DNA of 11,664 nucleotides, taken from UBA6136 sp039795615 (GTDB taxonomy: Bacteria; Pseudomonadota; Gammaproteobacteria; Methylococcales; Methylococcaceae). The position numbers and the translations under genes are program-made. The stretch lies in contig JBDKLO010000036.1 in the NCBI GenBank assembly GCA_039795615.1, forward strand, positions 1-11,664, written 5' to 3'. Positions within the stretch are counted from its first letter, which is position 1. The number at the start of each line of letters is the position of its first letter. Shown piece by piece: positions 1-6,509 of the stretch. Below the pieces are notes generated by a model that did not search any database, had not been told where the DNA came from, and saw only the letters and a list, made by a program, of their open reading frames with translations.

Positions 1-871
1 GTGGGATAATTTCTTCAGCACGAATGATGATCTTGCCGGTGACCTGGACATCGCTGACCTTGTAGACGTCCCCTTCCTTGAGGTTGACCGTGAGATAGAT
101 TTCCTTGCGGTCGGGACTCATCGCCACCTGGGTCGACTCAATTTGCGAATTAATGTAGCCCCGGTCCAGATAATAAGACCTCAGCCGCTCAAGATCTGCG
201 GAAAGCTTTTGCTTGGAGTAGTGATCGCTCTTGGTATAGAAAGACAGGAGGTTTCCGGTGTTCTGCTCGAAATCCTGCGTGACCTGCTCGTCGGAAAAGG
301 AATGGTTACCGACGATATTGATCTGTTTGATGGTCGCCACCTTGCCTTCGGAAACCGTAATGTCGATGTCGACACGGTTACGGGGCAATTCGGTGACGGA
401 CGTATCGATCTTGACGCCATATTTGCCGCGGGCAAAGTACTGTCGACGCATTTCCTGCTCGACTTTGTCGAGGGTTGCACGGTCGAAAACCTTGCCCTCG
501 GTCATACCGATACCCTTGAGGGCCTTTTTCAGGTCATCGCTACTGATGTCCTTGTTGCCGGTAATTTTGACACTCGCAATCGAGGGCCGCTCCTCGACGA
601 AGATCACCAGCGTATCGCCATCCTGCTCAAGTCTAACGTCCTTGAAAAATCCCGTTTTGAAGAGTGCGCGGATACTCTCAGTCGCCACACGTTGATCAAA
701 GTCATCACCGACTTTAACGGGCAGATAATTAAAGACCGTCCCCGGCGCGACGCGCTGGAGGCCCTCGATACGAATGTCTTCGATTGTGAAGGAACCGATG
801 GCGTGTGCGATCACGCCGGTCGCGAAAAGCGCCAGGAACAGGACAATGCGAAGGATGAAGGAGAGATTCAA
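1..871 (-). CDS. bamA: BamA, outer membrane beta-barrel assembly factor, N-terminal part (runs off left edge)
   Basis: BamA is the core of the BAM complex, which inserts beta-barrel proteins into the outer membrane. The visible 290 residues are a signal peptide (about 1-24, ending AHA before IGS) followed by POTRA repeats: POTRA1 about 27-96 (EGLQRV at 36-41, ALFKTGFFKDV at 69-79, VEERPSIAS at 92-100), POTRA2 to about 175 (LPRNRVD at 162-168), POTRA3 to about 266 (INIVGNH at 184-190, LRSYYLDRGY at 230-239) and the start of POTRA4. The rest of the POTRA region and the whole barrel lie beyond position 1. The frame is open back to the phoU stop and contains no ATG that fits. I chose the TTG at 871 because it gives a complete signal peptide; no clear Shine-Dalgarno sequence precedes it. 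The gene lies 45 nt after phoU rather than after rseP. The family assignment is firm; the start is less sure. Confidence 0.95.
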   Translation of the reverse strand, partial: MNLSFILRIVLFLALFATGVIAHAIGSFTIEDIRIEGLQRVAPGTVFNYLPVKVGDDFDQRVATESIRALFKTGFFKDVRLEQDGDTLVIFVEERPSIASVKITGNKDISSDDLKKALKGIGMTEGKVFDRATLDKVEQEMRRQYFARGKYGVKIDTSVTELPRNRVDIDITVSEGKVATIKQINIVGNHSFSDEQVTQDFEQNTGNLLSFYTKSDHYSKQKLSADLERLRSYYLDRGYINSQIESTQVAMSPDRKEIYLTVNLKEGDVYKVSDVQVTGKIIIRAEEIIP

Positions 872-916
872 AACGCGTTCAGCGGATTCAAGCGTTGTTA
901 CGAAGGGAGGAGGCCA

Positions 917-1651
917 TCAGCTTGCACGCAGATCCTTTTCGACCTGATCAATGCTGATATGTCGAATGTTCTTCCCCATGGCGTAATAGATGACATACTC
1001 GCAGATGTTGCAAGATCGGTCACCGACCCGCTCCAGTGCGCGGGCCGCCCACATGATATTGAGGGAAACCGGAATCATCCGGGGATCCTCCATCATGTAG
1101 GTGATCTGTTGCCGCATGATGCTCTCGTACTCCTGATCGACCTGGCGATCTTCATGGACCACGCGAAGTGATTCATCTACATCTATGCGAGCAAACGCAT
1201 CCAGTGACTCCCGGAGCATATGGCGGGCATGAATTGCCAACTGCTGAAGTTCGGTCAATTGGTTACGTTTTGGAAAATGGTCCACCAAGTCAACGGCAAT
1301 GCGCGCGATTCGCTTGGCCTCATCGCCGATCCGTTCGAGATCGGTAATGGTTTTGATCACCGCAACAACCAGACGAAGATCGCGGGCCGCCGGCTGCCTT
1401 AAAGCGAGAATCTGGGTGCATTCCTCATCGATCGCAACCTCAAGGGAGTTGACCTTGTAGTCGTCGGCAATCACCCTTTCAGCAAGGTCGGTGTCGCCAT
1501 CAAGCAATGCGTTGACCGCGGACTCAATCTGCGACTCCACCAATCCGCCAAGCGCCAGAACACGGTTGCGAATTTCAAGAAGCTCGTGATCGTACTGCTT
1601 CGAAATGTGCTGGGAATTGAGGTCTCCCTCAAGTTCAACAACGCTGGTCAT
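917..1651 (-). CDS. phoU: PhoU, phosphate signalling and transport regulator
   Basis: PhoU is a cytoplasmic helical protein that links the Pst phosphate transporter to the PhoR-PhoB two-component system and represses the Pho regulon when phosphate is plentiful. The product is 244 residues, close to E. coli PhoU (about 241). It shows the two tandem three-helix bundles, each carrying the conserved metal-binding-type motif: ERIGDEA at 106-112 and ERVGDRS at 207-213. Other landmarks are EVAIDEEC at 71-78, LRQPAARDLRLV at 84-95 and MMEDPRMIP at 186-194. I chose the ATG at 1651 because a GGGAGGGG ribosome-binding sequence sits about 10 nt upstream and the N-terminus then matches the family. The frame stays open to 1858, but that part overlaps rlmM and has no PhoU homology. 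No pst, phoB or phoR gene is nearby; the downstream neighbour is bamA. Confidence 0.96.
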   Translation of the reverse strand: MTSVVELEGDLNSQHISKQYDHELLEIRNRVLALGGLVESQIESAVNALLDGDTDLAERVIADDYKVNSLEVAIDEECTQILALRQPAARDLRLVVAVIKTITDLERIGDEAKRIARIAVDLVDHFPKRNQLTELQQLAIHARHMLRESLDAFARIDVDESLRVVHEDRQVDQEYESIMRQQITYMMEDPRMIPVSLNIMWAARALERVGDRSCNICEYVIYYAMGKNIRHISIDQVEKDLRAS

Positions 1652-1699
1652 ACTGGGCACCCCTCCCACTTTGCAAACAAACAACCCCTTGTTCGTCCA

Positions 1700-1705
1700 A
1701 TTATA
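1700..1705 (-). promoter_or_regulatory. Candidate -10 box upstream of phoU
   Basis: Read on the minus strand, the 82-nt gap between the rlmM stop (1734) and the phoU start (1651) contains a perfect TATAAT, preceded by TTCGAC. A transcript would start near 1692 and leave a leader of about 40 nt. No TTGACA-like -35 element is present at 16-18 nt, and I see no Pho box. The perfect -10 and the unusually long gap in an otherwise tightly packed block suggest a separate phoU(-bamA) promoter, but this rests on the hexamer alone. Confidence 0.4.
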
Positions 1706-1733
1706 GTCGAACTGGATGCCGAATCGGAGGGTT

Positions 1734-2816
1734 TCAGTTGGAATTAATCTCGGCGTATCCCGTAATTTCAGCCCGATCATGGTAAAGCTGCTTGAACGAA
1801 AGGCGACAGGAAACACCTGCCTTTTCGATTCGGCTCTCCAGAATTTCACGGCAATCAAGCACCATTTCGTAACGTTTTTTCATCGGCAACTTCAGGTTGA
1901 AGATCGCCCTTCGGCAGCGCCCTTCCGCCAGCCACTCAGCAACCAGCCGGGCGATGCGCTGAGGCTGCTCCACCATATCGCAGACCAGCCAGTCCACTGG
2001 CTTCAGAGGCCGGTAGCGAAACCCGTCAACTCGAAGATGTTCCACCAGCCCCGAATCGAGGAGACTGGCATCCATGGGCCCATTGTCGATGGCCGTCGTT
2101 CGAAGGTGCCTTCTCACCAACTGATAGGTCCACCCGCCGGGAGCGGCTCCAAGATCCACGGCCGTCATCCCAGGCTGGATTTCGGTTTCAGGGTCCTGAA
2201 CAAAGAGCCCAAAGGCCTCATCCAGCTTGAGCGTCGATCGACTAGGTGCGCCGGGCGGAAAACGAAGTCTTGGAATCCCCATCAGCCAAGGTGAGGCGTT
2301 ATGGACGTGGCTGACCCCCAAAATGACCGAGGTTCCGCTCACAAAAAAGACATGGAGCCGCGCCGAGGCATTTGGCACCAAAAGCCCCTCGCGCTTAAGA
2401 GCTTCTCGCAGCGGAACATGAAACTTTCGAAGTAGGACCGAAAGCGATTTGGCGTCATTGGTATCAGCGGTTTCGAGCAACAAGTCGCCATAGCGCCTTT
2501 CATCCTCAACCAGACTCGCAATGATCGGCCCCAAACGATCTTCAGCCGAGAGCGCGGGGAGAACGTCGAGGACCCGGACCATTTGTCGAGCAAAAATCAG
2601 ATCATGAAAACGGAGCTCTTTGGCCAAGATCTCCATGAAGGCGGCTTCACCCGGCACAAAGCGAACCGCGCCCTCACCCTCCCGGGTTCGCACAAACCCA
2701 TAGAGACCGAGCGCTGCAACCTGATCCATAATTTCCGCAGCGGCTTCGCGCTCAAACCCCGGGCGGGTGTACAGCAAAAGGCCGGTCGAATCGAGCGCAC
2801 GCTCCGTCATCGTCAT
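1734..2816 (-). CDS. rlmM: RlmM, 23S rRNA 2'-O-ribose methyltransferase (C2498)
   Basis: RlmM (formerly YgdE) uses S-adenosylmethionine to methylate the ribose 2'-OH of C2498 (E. coli numbering) in 23S rRNA. The 360-residue product has an N-terminal THUMP-like region (about 1-170) and a C-terminal Rossmann-fold methyltransferase domain. The SAM-binding motif DLGAAPGGWTYQL is at 221-233. The K-D-K-E catalytic tetrad is recognisable at K197 (STLKLDEA), D280 (VCDMVEQP), K309 (FNLKLPMKKR) and E350 (YHDRAE). Length matches E. coli RlmM (366). The ATG at 2816 overlaps the moeA stop as ATGA and has GGAG five nt upstream. The frame also opens at an in-frame TTG (2834) and has another ATG at 2810, but 2816 fits coupling best. 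The family is a good marker for gammaproteobacteria. Confidence 0.96.
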   Translation of the reverse strand: MTMTERALDSTGLLLYTRPGFEREAAAEIMDQVAALGLYGFVRTREGEGAVRFVPGEAAFMEILAKELRFHDLIFARQMVRVLDVLPALSAEDRLGPIIASLVEDERRYGDLLLETADTNDAKSLSVLLRKFHVPLREALKREGLLVPNASARLHVFFVSGTSVILGVSHVHNASPWLMGIPRLRFPPGAPSRSTLKLDEAFGLFVQDPETEIQPGMTAVDLGAAPGGWTYQLVRRHLRTTAIDNGPMDASLLDSGLVEHLRVDGFRYRPLKPVDWLVCDMVEQPQRIARLVAEWLAEGRCRRAIFNLKLPMKKRYEMVLDCREILESRIEKAGVSCRLSFKQLYHDRAEITGYAEINSN

Positions 2817-4069
2817 GACATCTCCAGAGGCCAACTCACGGGCCTGAAAAGCTCTACATCCACACAGTCTCCGACCTCCAGCGAGCGGACCTCCGAAGGC
2901 AAGACGATCAGGCAGTCACCCCGCGACAATGAGGTCAATCGATGACTGCCCTGATGCGCCAAGGGCATCACACCCAACCGCCCTTCATCCTCGACCAGAC
3001 AACCCCGCATGAACTCCTCCCGCCCAGGCTGTCTTCGAATGCTGGCCTTCAGTGGCAAATGCCAGGTCACGGGCCGTTGAGCACCCTGCCCCGAGAGGAG
3101 CTCCAATGCCGGCTTGACCAGCTTCAAAAAAATGATGGCCGCGGATACGGGATTCCCGGGGAGCCCAAAGAGGGGGACAGCCCCCAAATGGCCAAACACG
3201 AAGGGCTTCCCCGGCTTGACGGCCACCTTCCAGAAAGCGATCTCCCCGAGATCCCCAAGGGCCTTGGCGACAAAATCCGCATCCCCCTCGGAAGCACCAC
3301 CGGTCGTAATCAGGGCATCCAAGCCTGCATGCCCCCGACGCAGAGTCCGTCGCAAGCCTTCAAAATCATCCGGCACGGTTCCAAGATCCACCGCCTTGTG
3401 CCCCATTTCCTGAATTAAGCCTAGCAGCACGGGGCGATTACTCTCGTGGATCTGTCCCGGGGCGAGCCTCTCGCCCGGCGGAATCAGTTCATCCCCCGTG
3501 GCAAGCACCCCAACGCACAGCTGATCTCGCACCGGAATTTCTGTCAAACCTGCAAACGCCAGAAGGCCCAACTCAAAAGGCCCTATTCTGGTCCCTGAGG
3601 GCAGAAGGACTTCGCCCATTTCCAATTCTTCTCCCTGGCGCCGGATATTCGCCCCCGACCGAAGAGGTTCACTGAGATCCAGTCGAATCAGATCCCCATC
3701 GCAGGCGACAAGCTCCTGAACCACGACGGCATCCGCTCCATGGGGGATCGGGGCTCCGGTAAAAATTCGAATACATTCGCCCGGACCCAGCTCTGCCATG
3801 GGCGCAGCGCCCGCCATGATCGAACCGACCCTTCGAAGCTGTGCACCCGGAAGGGCATCGACCGCCCTCACGGCATAGCCATCCATGGCCGAATTGGCGA
3901 ACGGAGGAAAATGAATCGGGGCTAGCAAGGTATCCGAGAGAATTCGTCCTAAAGCCTCCTCCGCCGGGATTTTCAAGACTCGCTGAATCGGATGGAGCCC
4001 TTCAAGGAGTCGCCTTCGGGCCTCAGCCAGGGGAAGAAGCCCCCCTGGCCGATCACAGACCGAGTTCAT
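2813..4069 (-). CDS. moeA: MoeA, molybdopterin molybdenumtransferase
   Basis: MoeA carries out the last common step of molybdenum cofactor synthesis, inserting molybdate into adenylylated molybdopterin in the cytoplasm. The 418-residue protein has the full family layout: NSAMDGYAV at 59-67, TGAPIPHGADAVV at 104-116, the MoCF/MogA-like domain from about 185 with TGDEL at 191-195, TTGGASEGDADF at 255-266, KPGKPF at 285-290 and GLPGNPVSA at 302-310, then a C-terminal beta domain. Key acidic and lysine positions of E. coli MoeA appear to be kept (D63, E194, K285, K288 here). The ATG at 4069 lies inside the last codons of mobB (17-nt overlap), and the stop overlaps the rlmM ATG by 4 nt, so translation is probably coupled on both sides. 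The pairing with mobB agrees with its role. Confidence 0.97.
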   Translation of the reverse strand: MNSVCDRPGGLLPLAEARRRLLEGLHPIQRVLKIPAEEALGRILSDTLLAPIHFPPFANSAMDGYAVRAVDALPGAQLRRVGSIMAGAAPMAELGPGECIRIFTGAPIPHGADAVVVQELVACDGDLIRLDLSEPLRSGANIRRQGEELEMGEVLLPSGTRIGPFELGLLAFAGLTEIPVRDQLCVGVLATGDELIPPGERLAPGQIHESNRPVLLGLIQEMGHKAVDLGTVPDDFEGLRRTLRRGHAGLDALITTGGASEGDADFVAKALGDLGEIAFWKVAVKPGKPFVFGHLGAVPLFGLPGNPVSAAIIFLKLVKPALELLSGQGAQRPVTWHLPLKASIRRQPGREEFMRGCLVEDEGRLGVMPLAHQGSHRLTSLSRGDCLIVLPSEVRSLEVGDCVDVELFRPVSWPLEMS

Positions 4070-4607
4070 GGCGAGCCTGGGGCAAAAAATGATCGCCGAT
4101 GAACTGGCAAACCGCCTCCGGATCGTTCAAATCCAGCACGGGAATGGGGGGTAACACCCCCAACGAACCATCCGTTGCGATCGCGATGACGGAAGGATCC
4201 TCTGGAAATTGGAGCGGAGCGCCTACCCCCTCCCGATACAATTCGATCTTCGGAAACACCTCGCGCTTGAAGCCTTCCACCAGGATGAGATCAAGGTCTC
4301 GAGTATCAAGAAAGGTGAGTTCCTGCCGTAGATCGGGGTCCTTGGGCTCCGCATGGTCGAAAAGGATCACACGGCGGTTTTGGGAGGTAATCAGCACAGG
4401 GCAAGCGCCCGCTTTTCGAAGCTCATAACTGTCCTTGCCGGGCTGATCCACCTCGAATGCATGATGGGCGTGCTTGATCAGGCCCACCCGCACTCCGTGG
4501 TTTCTTAGCCTCGGGATGATCGCTTTGAGCAACGTGGTTTTTCCGGTTCCACTGGCTGCAGCGAATCCAAGGATCGGAACCTTCGCCCTGATCACAGGCG
4601 ACGCCAT
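4053..4607 (-). CDS. mobB: MobB, molybdopterin-guanine dinucleotide biosynthesis adaptor (P-loop GTPase)
   Basis: MobB is a small GTP-binding protein that assists MobA in attaching GMP to the molybdenum cofactor to make the bis-MGD form. It is usually helpful rather than essential. The 184-residue product has the P-loop AASGTGKT at 17-24, GLIKHAHHAF at 42-51, the signature PGKDSYELRKAGA at 56-68 and the LVEGFK motif at 109-114. These match E. coli MobB (about 175 residues) closely. I chose the ATG at 4607, 5 nt after the epimerase stop; the frame extends to a GTG at 4643 inside the epimerase gene, which would add 12 residues with no family support. It overlaps moeA by 17 nt. mobA is not next to it, unlike E. 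coli mobAB. Confidence 0.95.
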   Translation of the reverse strand: MASPVIRAKVPILGFAAASGTGKTTLLKAIIPRLRNHGVRVGLIKHAHHAFEVDQPGKDSYELRKAGACPVLITSQNRRVILFDHAEPKDPDLRQELTFLDTRDLDLILVEGFKREVFPKIELYREGVGAPLQFPEDPSVIAIATDGSLGVLPPIPVLDLNDPEAVCQFIGDHFLPQARHELGL

Positions 4608-4612
4608 GACGG

Positions 4613-5623
4613 TCAGCCGACCTGATAATAGTCGCGATACCACGCCACAAAGCGTTCGATACCGGTCTCAATAGGCGTTTTTGGGGCATAACCGACGTCA
4701 CGGGTCAAATCGTCGACATCCGCAAAAGTCTCGGGCACATCGCCATCCTGCATCGGAAGGTAATTCTTTGCGGCCACCTGGCCGAGGGCCCCTTCAAGGA
4801 CCTCAATGAACCGCATCAGGGCCACCGGCTGATTATTGCCGATGTTGTAGATTCGGTAAGGCGCTCGACTGGTTCCAGGATCCGGGGCATCCCCATTCCA
4901 ATCCGGATTAGGGGCCGCCACCCGGTCAAGGGTTCGAATCACGCCTTCCACGATATCGTCAACGTAAGTGAAATCGCGCTTGTGCTTTCCAAAATTGAAA
5001 ACATCGATGGGATCCCCATTCAGAATGGCGCGCGTGAATTTGAACAGCGCCATATCCGGTCGTCCCCAGGGGCCGTAGACGGTAAAAAAGCGCAGCCCCG
5101 TAGTCGGAATGCCAAAAAGATGGGAGTAGGTATGCGCCATCAACTCATTCGCCTTCTTGGTCGCCGCGTAAAGACTGACCGGGTGATCCACATTGTGATG
5201 GACTGAAAAAGGCATTTGGGTGTTGGCACCGTACACCGAACTGGAGGAAGCGTAGACCAGATGCTCCACATCAAAATGACGGCACGCCTCAAGGATGTTG
5301 CAAAAACCCACCAGATTGGCATCGATATAGGCCCTTGGGTGCTCAATGGAATATCGCACGCCAGCCTGAGCGGCCAGATTGACCACCCGCTGTGGGCGAT
5401 ACTTTTCAAAGAGCCCCTGAAGACCCGCCTGATCTTCCAGTGCCAGCCTGACATCCGTGAAACCGGGTCGGGAGGTTAACCGGTGGAGTCGGGCCTCCTT
5501 AAGAGACACCTCATAGTAGTCATTGAGATTGTCGACGCCGATGACTTCATCACCGCGGCCCAGCAAGGCATGGGCCAAGGCAGAACCAATGAAACCGGCG
5601 GTACCGGTAACGAGTATTTTCAT
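4613..5623 (-). CDS. NAD-dependent epimerase, UDP-glucuronate 4-epimerase type
   Basis: This is an extended short-chain dehydrogenase of the nucleotide-sugar epimerase family. By resemblance to the CapI/LspL group it probably interconverts UDP-glucuronate and UDP-galacturonate in the cytoplasm, supplying acidic sugars for surface polysaccharide. The 336-residue protein begins with the NAD-binding TGTAGFIG motif (6-13) and VDNLNDYY (30-37). It carries NLAAQAGVRYS (82-92), which is typical of this subgroup, the catalytic serine region YASSSSVYG (124-132) and the YAATK catalytic pair Y152/K156. FTVYGPWGRPDMA lies near 180-192 and KRDFTYVDDIVEGV in the last third. The ATG at 5623 is the only good start; no strong ribosome-binding sequence precedes it. 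It is the first gene of the minus-strand block, and no other glycan genes are visible. The fold is certain; the exact substrate is inferred. Confidence 0.9.
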   Translation of the reverse strand: MKILVTGTAGFIGSALAHALLGRGDEVIGVDNLNDYYEVSLKEARLHRLTSRPGFTDVRLALEDQAGLQGLFEKYRPQRVVNLAAQAGVRYSIEHPRAYIDANLVGFCNILEACRHFDVEHLVYASSSSVYGANTQMPFSVHHNVDHPVSLYAATKKANELMAHTYSHLFGIPTTGLRFFTVYGPWGRPDMALFKFTRAILNGDPIDVFNFGKHKRDFTYVDDIVEGVIRTLDRVAAPNPDWNGDAPDPGTSRAPYRIYNIGNNQPVALMRFIEVLEGALGQVAAKNYLPMQDGDVPETFADVDDLTRDVGYAPKTPIETGIERFVAWYRDYYQVG

Positions 5624-5851
5624 GATAGGCGGCCAGAATGGGCAATTGGGGAGAAAGAATCCTTATCTCACTAATCTACCACTCCGAATGCCCTCGGAGA
5701 ATGACGATCCTTTCTGGCGATACCCAGACATTCCGGGTTGCGATAACATGCGAGGACGAGGCACCAATAATAATTCCTGCCCGCAGGGTCCAATCCGCGG
5801 AGCAAGCCAGTGACGAGACACGATACCCAAAATCACCCCGAAGTGCTCAAG
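5624..5851. other. Divergent intergenic region between the epimerase and the YgiM-like gene
   Basis: This 228-nt stretch must hold the start signals for the minus-strand block and for the plus-strand gene at 5852. I found no convincing promoter on either strand. An AT-rich segment near 5764-5774 (CAATAATAATT) offers a -10-like AATAAT for the plus strand but lacks a partner -35. I saw no RNA gene, strong palindrome or conserved small ORF. An in-frame GTG at 5810 would extend the plus-strand gene by 14 residues but spoils its signal peptide. Confidence 0.4.
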
Positions 5852-6472
5852 ATGCGACATTCCCTTCGATTCATTCTGGTCTTTTTCTCCCTGATGCTGA
5901 CGTGGCCGGCGGTTGCGGAAAATGGGAGCCGTTTTGTGGTTGAAGACCATCCTGTTCAATTGCGATCGGGCTTTTCCGAGCAGGACCATACACTCGCCAC
6001 GCTGCGCCCCGGGGAAGCCGTCAAGGTTTTGAAAGAAAACAAGAAAGAGGGACAGCAGAGGGTTCAGCGAGAATCTGGCGAAGTCGGCTGGGTTAAAGCC
6101 TCAGACCTGCGCGATGCCCTCCCGGAACCCGCACCGACGGCCGTTGCAACCCCTATGATCACGGAAGATCAGCCCAAGAGTCCCGAACATTTGCAACAGG
6201 AGCTCGGACGTCTTCAGAGTGAGCTGGTTCAGGTTCGTGCCGCTTCAGCCGATGTTCTCCGAATTCAGGCTGAACGCGATCAGCTTCAAAGTACGGTCAT
6301 CAACCTCAAGCGCGAGCTCGAAAGCCTGAGCCAGGAAAAGAACACGCTGGATGAAGACCAGCAGCAAACCTGGTTTCTGATTGGGGGCATCGTCCTCTTT
6401 GGAGGCATCCTCATCGGTATCCTCCTTCCCAGACTCAGCGTCCGTAGACGCAATCAGTGGGGCTCATTCTGA
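5852..6472 (+). CDS. YgiM-like SH3 domain membrane protein (TIGR04211 type)
   Basis: The 206-residue protein has the same architecture and length as E. coli YgiM. A signal peptide (1-22, ending AVA before ENG) leads to a bacterial SH3 domain (about 27-88, with VQLRSG at 35-40, TLRPGEAVKVL at 50-60 and GEVGWVKASDL at 76-86). A proline-rich linker (91-112), a glutamine/glutamate-rich coiled coil (about 112-170), one transmembrane helix (about 174-193) and a short basic tail (RRRNQW at 198-203) follow. The layout predicts an inner-membrane anchor with the SH3 and coiled-coil parts in the periplasm. The molecular function is not established from the sequence; SH3b domains often bind cell-wall peptides. 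I chose the ATG at 5852 over a GTG at 5810 because it starts right at the signal peptide. ilvD follows after 37 nt on the same strand; in E. coli ygiM lies beside cca instead. Confidence 0.85.
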   Translation: MRHSLRFILVFFSLMLTWPAVAENGSRFVVEDHPVQLRSGFSEQDHTLATLRPGEAVKVLKENKKEGQQRVQRESGEVGWVKASDLRDALPEPAPTAVATPMITEDQPKSPEHLQQELGRLQSELVQVRAASADVLRIQAERDQLQSTVINLKRELESLSQEKNTLDEDQQQTWFLIGGIVLFGGILIGILLPRLSVRRRNQWGSF

Positions 6473-6509
6473 GCTCCACCCTTTCGTTCCAACCTAACTC
6501 CGCCAAGAC

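Noticed and set aside
143..1171. Long plus-strand open frame (342 codons) opposite bamA and phoU
   Set aside because: The opposite strand is fully explained by two well-conserved proteins. The frame spans both genes and their gap, and its translation resembles no family I know. It is a shadow of GC-rich coding sequence.
1652..1858. 69-residue N-terminal extension of PhoU
   Set aside because: It overlaps the end of rlmM, lacks PhoU homology, and would bypass the good ribosome-binding site in front of the ATG at 1651.
2942..3418. Plus-strand frame of 158 codons opposite moeA
   Set aside because: It lies wholly within moeA, whose motifs are intact on the other strand. No ribosome-binding site or recognisable domain.
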